Source: Oceanobacter sp045430275 (GTDB taxonomy: Bacteria > Pseudomonadota > Gammaproteobacteria > Pseudomonadales > Oceanobacteraceae). Taken from it: a stretch of DNA of 64,000 nucleotides. How positions within the stretch are numbered: the first letter of the stretch is position 1; the number at the start of each line of letters is the position of its first letter. The notes below the pieces were generated by a model. The model made no database searches. It was not told the DNA's origin and saw only the letters and a program-made list of their open reading frames with translations. Shown piece after piece: positions 45,682 to 53,736 of the stretch. The stretch is from assembly GCA_045430275.1 (NCBI GenBank), contig JAILXU010000011.1, forward strand, positions 1-64,000, written 5' to 3'. The translations under genes and the position numbers were made by a program.

Positions 45682-46317
45682 ATGGGGTGTCCAACTGTGA
45701 GCAATCGTGATCCCATGGATGAAGGCGTCTTCCGACTGGTAAGGAAAGCCGTGGATTACAAGAAAAGCCTGTGTATTCTGTTTTATGACGACGAATACTT
45801 ATGCTCAACCGATAAATACGTGGTCGTCGTCGGCAAAGATGGTCAATTCCTGGCCAACAATATTGACTATGAACGCATTGCAGCGGCCAAGCCGTCTGAT
45901 TTTCGTATCAAGCCCCTGAAAGAAACCTCCCCTCTGGTGAAAGAAGTTGAAAAACGAGGTCGGGCCATCAGTGAATTTTACTGGCAAACCGCATTTCATA
46001 TGTCCAATGGTGAGTTATTGGAAGGCTGCCGAGAAGAAGATGTGGTCAATATCAAGCAGTGGCCGAATTTCACCCGTCTCGTGCGCACACCGAATACGTA
46101 TCGAATTACCGCTCTGCTGACTGAACGGGCTACTTCTCTTGATATGGTTGCCCGCCTGCTTGAAATTCAGATCAGCGAGGTCAATCAGTACTACAGCGCC
46201 GCTTACCACGCGGGTTATGCAGAAGTATTGAACCGCCCCCCGGAAAAAGACATCCAGCTCACTCCCCACCATGCTATCGGTATTATCAAGCAGCTGATCA
46301 ACCGCTTTCGCCGATAA
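45682..46317 (+). CDS. Unknown protein with a possible C-terminal helix-turn-helix
   Basis: 211 residues, no signal peptide or TM. The N-terminal half (about 12-75) looks alpha/beta, with SLCILFYDDEYLCSTDKYVVV. The C-terminal part, YRITALLTERATSLDMVARL followed by LEIQISEVNQYYSAAYHAG (about 140-178), has the pattern of a winged helix seen in PATAN/roadblock-type regulators. The start is uncertain: ATG 45682 has no ribosome binding site, GTG 45697 is preceded by GGGGTG, and ATG 45715 is a third option. Function unknown. Confidence 0.75.
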   Translation: MGCPTVSNRDPMDEGVFRLVRKAVDYKKSLCILFYDDEYLCSTDKYVVVVGKDGQFLANNIDYERIAAAKPSDFRIKPLKETSPLVKEVEKRGRAISEFYWQTAFHMSNGELLEGCREEDVVNIKQWPNFTRLVRTPNTYRITALLTERATSLDMVARLLEIQISEVNQYYSAAYHAGYAEVLNRPPEKDIQLTPHHAIGIIKQLINRFRR

Positions 46318-46324
46318 TCGCACC

Positions 46325-46353
46325 GGGAGTTTGCTGCAATATCACAAACTCCC
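46325..46353. terminator. Hairpin between convergent genes
   Basis: GGGAGTTTG / CAAACTCCC, a 9-bp perfect stem with an 11-base loop, centred in the 49-base space between two convergent stops. It lacks a T-run but is placed to end transcription from both sides. Confidence 0.5.
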
Positions 46354-46366
46354 GACACAGCCTGCA

Positions 46367-47893
46367 TCACTCAATCGGTTGAATATCATTCCCCGGATGC
46401 AGGCTTCTGGCCCCATAAATATCCGACAACAAGCGCGCCTGACCATCTGGCTGCACCAGGCGAGCATGTTCACGCCGTAGCTGACGCGGCTCATCCACTC
46501 CGCACGAATGCGCAATGATACCCACTTCCTGCACCAGCGTTTCCACAAAGTGGCTCACACGCGTCGCCTTGTCTGACGCCACCAACCCGCGTTGCAACTT
46601 AGGGTCGTGCGTGGTGATCCCGGTCGGGCAGGTGTTTTTGTTACATTGCAGCGCCTGAATACAACCGAGCGCAAACATAAAGCCCCGCGCACTGGTCACG
46701 AAGTCTGCGCCGCAACACAAAGCCCAGGCCACTTTTCCGGGCGTAATCAACTTGCCCGACGCCACTACACGAATCCGGGGACGCAGATGAAACTCATCCA
46801 GTACATCCACCAGCATCGGCAGAGACTGTGACAACGGCAAACCCATGTAATCCATCAATGGCTGAGGCGCGGCACCTGTGCCACCCTCCGCACCATCCAG
46901 CGTGATAAAGTCCGGAGCGCAATGCTTGCCACGCAACTGAATCGCGCGACATAAATCACGAATCCAGTTCATATCCCCAAGCACGGTTTTGAAGCCAACC
47001 GGCTTGCCGGTCACGCTGCGAATGTGCTCGACCATATCCAGCAAATCATCAACGGAACGAATATCCGGGTGGCCATTCGGACTGATCGAATCTTCTCCAA
47101 CCGGAATATGGCGAATGGCAGCAATTTCCTCACTGACTTTGTTACCCGGCAGAATGCCACCCTTGCCCGGTTTCGCCCCTTGACTCAGTTTGATCTCAAA
47201 CATGCGTACCTGTTCGTGCTCAGCCAGACTGTGCAGCTTGCCATCGTCCAGCTCTCCACGCTCGTTACGCACGCCGTACTTGGCCGTGCCAATTTGCACC
47301 ACCAGATCACAACCACCTTCCAGATGGTAAGGTGACAGTCCACCCTCACCGGTATTCATCCAGCATCCGGCCTGTGCTGCACCTGCCGACAAGGATTGAA
47401 CAGCCGGTTTTGATAACGCGCCGTAGCTCATCCCGGAAATATTCAACAGTGAGTTGGTCACGTAGGGCGTACGACAATATTCACCCACGGTAATGGCCTG
47501 AACATCGGCAAAGTCTTTCTTCAACGCCGGAAACGGGCTGTTAACAAACATCACCGTACCCGGCACATCCAGACGTCGAGTCGAACCAAAAGCGATCATG
47601 GTGTTTTCTTTTTTGGCCGCCCGATAAACCCAGGAACGTTCTGCTCGGTTAAACGGCAACTCTTCCCGGTCCATGGCAAAAAAGTACTGGCGGAAGAACT
47701 CCCCCAGATGTTCGAAAAAATAGCGAAACCGGCCAATCACCGGAAAATTACGGCGGACAGTATGGCGAGTCTGACTAACATCCACTAAATAGGCATACGC
47801 TACCCAGGCAAGACCTGCCACCAGCACCGCTCCCAACAAACCGACCAGCACCAGTACACTGTACGCTGCCCATGACAAAATACCGTCTGTCAC
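46367..47893 (-). CDS. FMN-binding glutamate synthase-family protein
   Basis: Related to the synthase domain of GltB, but stand-alone: there is no glutaminase domain. It has 508 residues with an N-terminal TM helix (about 8-35), then the FMN barrel with INISGMSYGALSKPAVQS (about 150), NTGEGGLSPYH, GAKPGKGGILPGNKV, LDGAEGGTGAAPQPLMD, and the iron-sulfur cysteines CIQALQCNKNTCPTG (about 414). The family is common in proteobacteria, with no agreed substrate. Confidence 0.92.
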   Translation of the reverse strand: MTDGILSWAAYSVLVLVGLLGAVLVAGLAWVAYAYLVDVSQTRHTVRRNFPVIGRFRYFFEHLGEFFRQYFFAMDREELPFNRAERSWVYRAAKKENTMIAFGSTRRLDVPGTVMFVNSPFPALKKDFADVQAITVGEYCRTPYVTNSLLNISGMSYGALSKPAVQSLSAGAAQAGCWMNTGEGGLSPYHLEGGCDLVVQIGTAKYGVRNERGELDDGKLHSLAEHEQVRMFEIKLSQGAKPGKGGILPGNKVSEEIAAIRHIPVGEDSISPNGHPDIRSVDDLLDMVEHIRSVTGKPVGFKTVLGDMNWIRDLCRAIQLRGKHCAPDFITLDGAEGGTGAAPQPLMDYMGLPLSQSLPMLVDVLDEFHLRPRIRVVASGKLITPGKVAWALCCGADFVTSARGFMFALGCIQALQCNKNTCPTGITTHDPKLQRGLVASDKATRVSHFVETLVQEVGIIAHSCGVDEPRQLRREHARLVQPDGQARLLSDIYGARSLHPGNDIQPIE

Positions 47894-47977
47894 CCTGTTA
47901 TCCTCTCTCTTGGCTCCCTGCCGAGCATATCTGCTGAACAGAGATTGTTATTATCAGTGCGCCGGAGAATACCATTT

Positions 47978-48002
47978 GTTGCTGACCTGCAAGGTCAGCA
48001 AC
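47978..48002. repeat. Perfect 11-bp inverted repeat
   Basis: GTTGCTGACCT-GCA-AGGTCAGCAAC lies between the epimerase-like gene and the glutamate-synthase-like gene (both minus). A second stem with T-run on the plus strand (ACCGTA...TACGGT, about 48011-48033) is adjacent. No gene ends on the plus strand here, so its use is unclear. Confidence 0.5.
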
Positions 48003-48037
48003 CGGGTCAGACCGTACATTTTTTACGGTTTTTATCG

Positions 48038-48952
48038 CTACCAGGCTGAGTGAATGGCCTCCAGTGCTTTATGCGCATCCGGGTAGTCGTAGCGGAAGCC
48101 CATTTCTTGCAGGCGATTGGGCAATACCCGCTGCCCTTTCAATAGCAGCTCGCTCATTTCTCCGAAGGCCATACGAGCAGCGTATCGTGGCATTGGCAAC
48201 AGTGCCGGGCGATGCAAGGTCTCAGACAATTCTTGCGTAAACGTACGATTGGTAACGGGAGCCGGAGCGGTCATATTCACCGGCCCACTGATATCCGGAT
48301 TCGACAATATCTCCTCCACGGCCCGGCAATAATCCTGAATGTGAATCCACGATAAATACTGTTTACCGGAACCAATCACTCCCCCCATGCCCATGCTGAA
48401 AGGGAACCAAAGCCGTTTCAGCATGCCCGCGTGCTCGCCCCAGACGAGGCCCGTGCGCAATAAAATCAGACGCTCGGACATATCCGCCAGTGGCATGGCT
48501 GCGTATTCCCAGCTCTGACATAACTGAGCCGCAAAATCATGGCCTTCCGAACTTTCTTCTGTAACAGTTTGCTGTTCGGGTGAACCATCCGACGCACCAT
48601 AAATACCAATGGCCGAACCGCTCAAAACAACCTCAAACTGCTGCCCCGTCTCCTTGGCCCACTCCACCAGCTTCTCGGTCACACCAATGCGACTGTCACG
48701 CAAGGTTTGCTTACGCGATTCGCTCCAGCGCTGATCCGCAATGCCTTCACCCGCCAGATTCACCAGCCAATCAAAAGGGCCAGACATTTTATACAGATCA
48801 CTCTGTGCTGCCACCTGGCCCTCCCAATGGTGAATCACCATTTCTGGCCGCCGTGACAGCACCTCAATTTCGTGCCCTTGTGCCAGCCATTCTTTAATCA
48901 GATGAGAGCCAATAAAACCACTGCCACCTGTGATCAATATTCTCTTGCTCAT
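48038..48952 (-). CDS. TIGR01777-family epimerase-like oxidoreductase
   Basis: Extended SDR of the YfcH type. The start was set at MSKRILIT (48952), since the upstream 24 codons are not conserved; this gives 304 residues. Dinucleotide motif ITGGSGFIGSHLIKEW (about 6-21), VNLAGEGIADQRWS, SGSAIGIYG, and a C-terminal DUF1731 region with LPMPRYAARMAFGEMS and VLPNRLQEMGF. Substrate unknown. Divergent from the light-regulon-like operon at 49185. Confidence 0.92.
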   Translation of the reverse strand: MSKRILITGGSGFIGSHLIKEWLAQGHEIEVLSRRPEMVIHHWEGQVAAQSDLYKMSGPFDWLVNLAGEGIADQRWSESRKQTLRDSRIGVTEKLVEWAKETGQQFEVVLSGSAIGIYGASDGSPEQQTVTEESSEGHDFAAQLCQSWEYAAMPLADMSERLILLRTGLVWGEHAGMLKRLWFPFSMGMGGVIGSGKQYLSWIHIQDYCRAVEEILSNPDISGPVNMTAPAPVTNRTFTQELSETLHRPALLPMPRYAARMAFGEMSELLLKGQRVLPNRLQEMGFRYDYPDAHKALEAIHSAW

Positions 48953-49091
48953 AGCGACCTCCGCCCGGTCATGCACTGCTTCACACCAATTACCAGCCCG
49001 CCCCACAACACTCAGGGAACTCACCGGATACTTGCCTTCACAACTGCTCTTATCAGCATAGCAATGGATACTTTGCTACGAACAATAATGA

Positions 49092-49120
49092 TTGCACCAA
49101 TTTTTCTATACAAATACTAT
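49092..49120 (+). promoter_or_regulatory. Promoter of the FAD oxidoreductase/CbiX operon
   Basis: TTGCAC (49092-49097), exactly 17 bases, TACTAT (49115-49120), with a start codon at 49185. The TATACAA repeats overlap the spacer and -10, so a protein bound there would block RNA polymerase. Confidence 0.6.
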
Positions 49121-49160
49121 ACAAGAAATAATCGAACGTGTGACATACAAACTTATACAT
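49107..49160 (+). promoter_or_regulatory. CarH/LitR-like operator repeats
   Basis: Four related units in direct orientation: TATACAA at 49107 and 49118 (11-bp step), CATACAA at 49144 and TATACAT at 49154 (10-bp step). The 11-bp phasing and the nTnnACAn core match what is known for CarH, a B12-dependent MerR-family photoreceptor. The matching regulator gene is not in this window. Confidence 0.55.
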
Positions 49161-49184
49161 CGCTAAAAACACAAGGAGCTTCCC

Positions 49185-50192
49185 ATGCCCAACATTGCCA
49201 TCATTGGTGCCGGAATGGCTGGACTCAGCGCCCTTCAGGAACTGAACCGACAGGGTTGTCAGGTGACGGTCTTTGATAAAAGCCGGGGCAGTGGCGGGCG
49301 CCTGGCCACCAAAAAAGTAAACGAAGCCAGTTGGGACATGGGCGCTCAATTTATCAAGGCCAACACCGACTTGTTTGCGGATCAACTGGCACTCTGGCAC
49401 CAGCAAGGCTGGATCGAACCCTGGGACATCACTCCATGGAAAATCCGCGCCGATGAGCAATCCCCCTCGCCAGATAACAGCCAGCGTTACGTTGCCACAC
49501 CGCGCATGACGGCACTCAGTCGTCAACTGCTGAAAGCCGCCCACCAGTTCAACACCGAGACCCGCATTAGCCAATGCCAGCACAACGGACAGCACTGGGG
49601 CTTGCACGATGATCATGGCGAACAATACGAAGGCTTTGACGCCGTCGTGGTAGCCATTCCGCCGCAACAAGCCGCCACCTTACTGAACAACTCAGATTCC
49701 AGTCTGGCGCAACATTGTCAGGGAAAGATGCTGCCATGCTGGACACTGTTGCTGGCACTGGACACACCGATAGACACGCCTTGGGATGCTGCGTTTGTTG
49801 AAGACAGCCCGATTGCCTGGCTGTCCCGAAATAACAGCAAGCCACAACGACAACCACAGGAAGCCTGGGTGATTCAGGCAAGTCACCGCTGGAGCCAGCA
49901 ACACTGCGACAGTGACCGCACCGAGGTACAAACCGAGTTGCTCACTGCGTTTGAAGCGCTAACCGGCGTCACATCGGATCGCATTACCGAACACTGGCTG
50001 CACCGCTGGCTGTACGCCGTGCCTGAACAGTCCCAGACAACGGGTTATTATCTGGACAGTCATCAGGCGTTGGCAGTGTGCGGCGACTGGCTCAAAGCCA
50101 GCAGTGTCGAAGGGGCCTGGCTCAGTGGTCAGGAAGCCGCTCAGGCACTGCTCAAACGTTTACCCATCCATCACCACGGAGCAACGGCATGA
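49185..50192 (+). CDS. FAD/NAD(P)-dependent oxidoreductase (renalase-like)
   Basis: 335 residues, COG3380-type. N-terminal FAD Rossmann motif IAIIGAGMAGLSALQEL (about 4-20) then VFDKSRGSGGRLATKK (about 30-45), the second dinucleotide-contact motif. A C-terminal GDWLKASSVEGAWLSGQEAA (about 303-322) completes the amine-oxidase-like FAD site. Strong AAGGAG site. Its stop overlaps the CbiX-like start (ATGA). Substrate unknown; family members often sit in light-inducible clusters with photolyase. Confidence 0.88.
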   Translation: MPNIAIIGAGMAGLSALQELNRQGCQVTVFDKSRGSGGRLATKKVNEASWDMGAQFIKANTDLFADQLALWHQQGWIEPWDITPWKIRADEQSPSPDNSQRYVATPRMTALSRQLLKAAHQFNTETRISQCQHNGQHWGLHDDHGEQYEGFDAVVVAIPPQQAATLLNNSDSSLAQHCQGKMLPCWTLLLALDTPIDTPWDAAFVEDSPIAWLSRNNSKPQRQPQEAWVIQASHRWSQQHCDSDRTEVQTELLTAFEALTGVTSDRITEHWLHRWLYAVPEQSQTTGYYLDSHQALAVCGDWLKASSVEGAWLSGQEAAQALLKRLPIHHHGATA

Positions 50193-50566
50193 CCCGATCC
50201 GCAACCATCTTGCTGGCGCATGGCAGCAGCGACGCCAATTGGCTCGCTCCCTTCACCCAGCTCACAGAACAGATTCGTTCCGGGCTGGATAACGACGAGC
50301 ACCCCTTGCGCCTGGCTTATATGGAACTGGCAGAACCCTCACTGGAGCACACTGTGACCGAGTTGTGCCAGATGGGCGTGCAACAGATTGACGTCCTGCC
50401 GTTGTTCTTCGCTGCCGGGCGTCACTTGCGGCGCGATGTCCCGGCACAGATCACAGCACTGGAAAGCGTACTGTCGGTTCAGATTACCCTGCATCCGCCC
50501 GTGGGGCTGGAGCCAGAAGTCGCCGACGCCATCAGCCATGTGGTGCTGCGCAAATTGCAATCCTGA
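50189..50566 (+). CDS. cbiX: Sirohydrochlorin chelatase, small CbiX type
   Basis: Inserts Co or Fe into sirohydrochlorin, toward cobalamin or siroheme. The start was set at ATG 50189 (125 residues), overlapping the upstream stop by 4 bases. The small CbiX form is one half of class I chelatases. Putative metal ligands are His10 in ILLAHGSSD and the His in FFAAGRHLRRDVP (about 73-78). Translational coupling to an FAD oxidoreductase under TATACA repeats ties it to the light regulon. Confidence 0.88.
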   Translation: MTRSATILLAHGSSDANWLAPFTQLTEQIRSGLDNDEHPLRLAYMELAEPSLEHTVTELCQMGVQQIDVLPLFFAAGRHLRRDVPAQITALESVLSVQITLHPPVGLEPEVADAISHVVLRKLQS

Positions 50567-50601
50567 CAATCACTCTTTCTCTTCCTGCCGTTCTTCCCAA
50601 G

Positions 50602-50646
50602 GCCCTCTATGCTTAGAGAATGCTCTCTGACACAGAGGGCTTTTTT
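50602..50646 (+). terminator. Intrinsic terminator after cbiX
   Basis: GCCCTCT (50602-50608) pairs with AGAGGGC (50634-50640), with a smaller AGAG/CTCT stem inside the loop, followed by TTTTTT. Confidence 0.8.
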
Positions 50647-50684
50647 CTTCTGATCTCACACATTTTCCAAAACAACGAAAAACC

Positions 50685-50710
50685 TATACAAGAAACCCTG
50701 CCATTGTATA
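50685..50710 (+). promoter_or_regulatory. Inverted TATACAA/TTGTATA operator-like site (distal)
   Basis: TATACAA (50685-50691), 12 bases, TTGTATA (50704-50710): a perfect inverted pair upstream of the DUF523-photolyase operon. LitR sites in Pseudomonas putida are reported, from memory, as T(G/A)TACA-N12-TGTACA; the spacing differs by two bases depending on how the ends are counted. Confidence 0.5.
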
Positions 50711-50754
50711 AATAAATACTTGACGATTCCTCTGGGGTACTGCCAGACTAAACC

Positions 50755-50781
50755 TATACAAAACAAGACAGGAGTTGTACA
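50755..50781 (+). promoter_or_regulatory. Inverted TATACAA/TTGTACA operator-like site (proximal)
   Basis: TATACAA (50755-50761), 13 bases, TTGTACA (50775-50781), overlapping the ribosome binding site region just before the ATG at 50784. It is a second copy of the same motif as at 50685-50710. Confidence 0.5.
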
Positions 50782-50783
50782 AA

Positions 50784-51782
50784 ATGACTTCTCTACTCGC
50801 TCAAGAAGAGACTTCCACACCAATCCGGATCGGTATCAGCGCCTGTCTGATGGGGCAGCCCGTCCGCTTCAACAAATCCCACAAACGCTCCCGATTCTGC
50901 ACCGATGTGCTCAGCCAGTACGTCGAGTTTGTTCCTCTGTGCCCGGAGGTGGGGATTGGCATGGGCACTCCTCGCCAAGCTATTCGTCTGGTCAGTGATT
51001 CTGCTCAGAGTACCGAAGTGCGCGCAGTAGGCAGCAGCGACTCCAGTCTGGATGTCACCGAACCTCTGACGCAGTATGCACGGGAACAGGCCAGCCGACT
51101 GGATGACTTATGCGGCTATATCCTGATGCAGAAAAGCCCCAGCTGCGGCCTTTTTGGAGTCAAACGCTATCTGAAAAATGGCCACCCGGAAGGCACAACT
51201 CAAGGCATTTTTGCCGCTGAACTCCAACGTCAGCACCCCCTGCTACCGATGGAAGAAGCAGGCCGTCTGAATGATGACGCACTGCGTGAAAACTTTCTGG
51301 TACGTGTGTACACCCTGCACGACTGGCGCACGTTTATGGCTGAGACACAAGGCAGCCTGACCGCCGGTGATCTGATCCGCTTCCATTCCCGTTACAAGTA
51401 TCTGGTCATGGCGCACAGCCAGACGCATTACAAATCCATGGGCAGACTGCTGGCAAACATCAAGCAACAGCCACTGGAAGACGTGGCTGCAGCCTATATT
51501 GAGTCGCTGATGACAGCTCTGGCCAAGCCCGCTTCGCGCAAGATGCACACCAATACCCTGATGCATTTGCAGGGCTATCTGAAACGCTCCCTGACCCGTG
51601 GTGACAAGCGCGAACTGACCGATCTGATTCATCAATACCGAGAAGGCATTGTGCCGTTGGTGGTGCCACTGACGTTGCTCAAACATCACATTAATCATCA
51701 ACCAGAAAGTGCCGATTACGTGCGCCAACAGGTGTATCTGAATCCGCATCCACACGCACTGGGTTTGAGGAACGCGCTGTGA
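50784..51782 (+). CDS. DUF523/DUF1722 fusion protein (YbgA-like)
   Basis: 332 residues; ATG 50784 chosen because GGAG lies 9 bases upstream. DUF523 occupies about 10-150, with Cys-rich motifs ISACLMGQPVRFN, FVPLCPEVGIGMGTPR and ILMQKSPSCGLFGVKRY. DUF1722 occupies about 190-310 (RFHSRYKYLVMAHSQTHYK). The biochemical role is unknown. In many proteobacteria it is encoded directly before photolyase in light-inducible sets, as here (overlap GTGA). Confidence 0.92.
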   Translation: MTSLLAQEETSTPIRIGISACLMGQPVRFNKSHKRSRFCTDVLSQYVEFVPLCPEVGIGMGTPRQAIRLVSDSAQSTEVRAVGSSDSSLDVTEPLTQYAREQASRLDDLCGYILMQKSPSCGLFGVKRYLKNGHPEGTTQGIFAAELQRQHPLLPMEEAGRLNDDALRENFLVRVYTLHDWRTFMAETQGSLTAGDLIRFHSRYKYLVMAHSQTHYKSMGRLLANIKQQPLEDVAAAYIESLMTALAKPASRKMHTNTLMHLQGYLKRSLTRGDKRELTDLIHQYREGIVPLVVPLTLLKHHINHQPESADYVRQQVYLNPHPHALGLRNAL

Positions 51783-53293
51783 TTTCGTTACTGCAACTGC
51801 AACAGCAGCGACAACAACTACAGCAACGACACCAACCAGAACAGCCGTTGTCGGAAGACATCGTGGTGGTCTGGTTCCGACGCGATTTGCGTGTACACGA
51901 CAACCCGGCACTCTGGCACGCTTGCCAGCAAGGCAGACCAGTGGTCGGACTGTTCATCGATACTGAGGCCCAATGGCGTCGGCACGATCTCGGCGATGGC
52001 CGCATCCAGCGGACACGACATGCCGTTGCAGAACTGCAGCAACAACTCCAGCCGTTGAGCATTCCACTGCTGTGTATTGAGGCCAGCGACTACCACGACA
52101 CACTGACAGTGTTGCAGAGCCTGTCCGATGTTCTGACGATCTCCCGGCTGTGCTTCAACATCGAATACGAAGTCAACGAACGCCGCCGCGACATCACAGT
52201 CTGTCGCTGGGCCAGCCAGAACGCCATTGCGGTCGAGCGCTTTCACGATCAGTGCCTGATTCCACCCGGTGCAGTCCTGACCCGCACCGGCACGCCTTTC
52301 CGCGTCTACTCGCCCTTCAAGAAAGCCTGGCTGGCCCAGATTCAGGACTACACTGCCGACCCACTGCCCAAACCTGTCGCCCAGATGTCTGCTGCCAGCC
52401 ATGAATGGCTCAGCCAGTTATCACCTCTGGCAGCACCCTCCGGGGATGAACAGTGTTCCGAGTCGTACTGGCATCAGCGCCTGAACGACTTTTTGCAGCA
52501 GCATGGCGAACTCTATAAAGCGCAACGGGATTATCCCGGCAAAGAAGCCACCAGCGGTTTATCCATCCCGTTGGCGGACGGCCTGCTGTCTCCTCGCCAG
52601 TGCATGATGGCGGCTTATCATGCCAATCAGGGGCACTTCAGCGGTGGACAGGCCGGGTTGGACAGCTGGATCAATGAGCTGATGTGGCGTGAGTTTTATC
52701 GCCACATTACGGTGGCCTTCCCGGATGTTTGCAAACATCGAGCCTTCAAACCCGAAACCGAACGGGTCGCCTGGCGTCAGCCCAGTCTCAACAGCCAGGT
52801 CAAAGCCGAATTCGACGCCTGGTGTCAGGGCAAAACCGGCTATCCCATCGTCGATGCGGCCCAGCGCCAACTGCTAACCACGGGCTGGATGCACAACCGT
52901 TTACGCATGATCTCGGCCATGTTTCTGACCAAACATCTGCTAATCGACTGGCGCCTTGGAGAGGCCTTTTTTAACCAGCACCTGCTGGATGCCGACTTCT
53001 CATCCAACAACGGCGGCTGGCAGTGGAGTGCTTCCACCGGGGCCGACGGCGCGCCTTACTTCCGCATCTTCAATCCCATCAGCCAGTCACAAAAATTCGA
53101 CCCTGACGGCGAGTTTATCGCCCGTTTTGTCCCGGAACTGGCTGCCCTGCCTGCCAAAGGCCGCCACTTCCCGCTGCCGATGGAACGCACTCAGGTCGGT
53201 TATCCCAACGCCATTGTCGACCACCAGCAAGCCAGAGCCCGCGCTCTGGATGCTTTTGGTGCATTGTCAGCACCAGCGGAGGCCACGCCATGA
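51779..53293 (+). CDS. phrB: Deoxyribodipyrimidine photolyase
   Basis: FADH-dependent class I CPD photolyase that repairs UV dimers with blue light. The 504 residues include an antenna domain (VVVWFRRDLRVHDNPAL, about 28-44) and a FAD domain with MWREFYRHI, GKTGYPIVDAAQRQL and NNGGWQWSASTGADGAPYF. The first 26 residues, after a GTG start overlapping the previous stop, are Gln-rich and not part of the usual fold. Co-transcribed with DUF523/DUF1722 and NTF2-like genes. Confidence 0.96.
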   Translation: MISLLQLQQQRQQLQQRHQPEQPLSEDIVVVWFRRDLRVHDNPALWHACQQGRPVVGLFIDTEAQWRRHDLGDGRIQRTRHAVAELQQQLQPLSIPLLCIEASDYHDTLTVLQSLSDVLTISRLCFNIEYEVNERRRDITVCRWASQNAIAVERFHDQCLIPPGAVLTRTGTPFRVYSPFKKAWLAQIQDYTADPLPKPVAQMSAASHEWLSQLSPLAAPSGDEQCSESYWHQRLNDFLQQHGELYKAQRDYPGKEATSGLSIPLADGLLSPRQCMMAAYHANQGHFSGGQAGLDSWINELMWREFYRHITVAFPDVCKHRAFKPETERVAWRQPSLNSQVKAEFDAWCQGKTGYPIVDAAQRQLLTTGWMHNRLRMISAMFLTKHLLIDWRLGEAFFNQHLLDADFSSNNGGWQWSASTGADGAPYFRIFNPISQSQKFDPDGEFIARFVPELAALPAKGRHFPLPMERTQVGYPNAIVDHQQARARALDAFGALSAPAEATP

Positions 53294-53736
53294 CACCCCT
53301 GACCATTCACGATTTCACCGGGTTATACGATCACCTGAATCACAAGACGCTGCATTCTCTGGCCGCAACGCACGATCGCCTGTCGACGGTCTACCACCCG
53401 TCCATCGTCTTTGTTGACCCCTTTCATACACTGAATGGCCTGGATGCGCTGAGCCGCTACTTTTTCAACATGTACCGCTCCGTTGAGTCGATCCGCTTTC
53501 ACTATGGCCATTACTGGCAAGGAGAAGAAGCCGACTTCCTGCGCTGGACGATGCATTACCGCCATCCTTCCGTTGGTAAAGGCAAGGAAATCACACTGAC
53601 GGGAGGCACCGAGCTGGTGTGGCAAGACAATCGGGTGATCCGCCATCACGACCTGTTCGATGCCGGGGCCATGCTGTACGAACACCTTCCAGTGATGGGA
53701 TGGGCTATCCACAAGGTCAAGGATCGCCTGGGATGA
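53290..53736 (+). CDS. NTF2-like (SnoaL-type) protein
   Basis: 148 residues forming a cone-shaped alpha+beta barrel family member. Recognisable parts are YHPSIVFVDPFHTLNGLDALSRYF (about 35-58; only the DP-F-H-x-LNG core is diagnostic) and RHHDLFDAGAMLYEHLPVMG near the C-terminus. ATGA overlap with photolyase and the SDR gene. No catalytic residues assigned; it recurs in light-induced clusters. Confidence 0.88.
   Translation: MTPLTIHDFTGLYDHLNHKTLHSLAATHDRLSTVYHPSIVFVDPFHTLNGLDALSRYFFNMYRSVESIRFHYGHYWQGEEADFLRWTMHYRHPSVGKGKEITLTGGTELVWQDNRVIRHHDLFDAGAMLYEHLPVMGWAIHKVKDRLG

Noticed and set aside
45551..45808. Minus-strand frame of 85 codons in the large intergenic gap
   Set aside because: Half of it lies antisense to the unknown gene at 45682; no ribosome binding site or recognisable sequence.
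51243..51911. Open frame of 222 codons on the minus strand across DUF1722 and photolyase
   Set aside because: Antisense to two well-supported overlapping genes; composition is a shadow of them.
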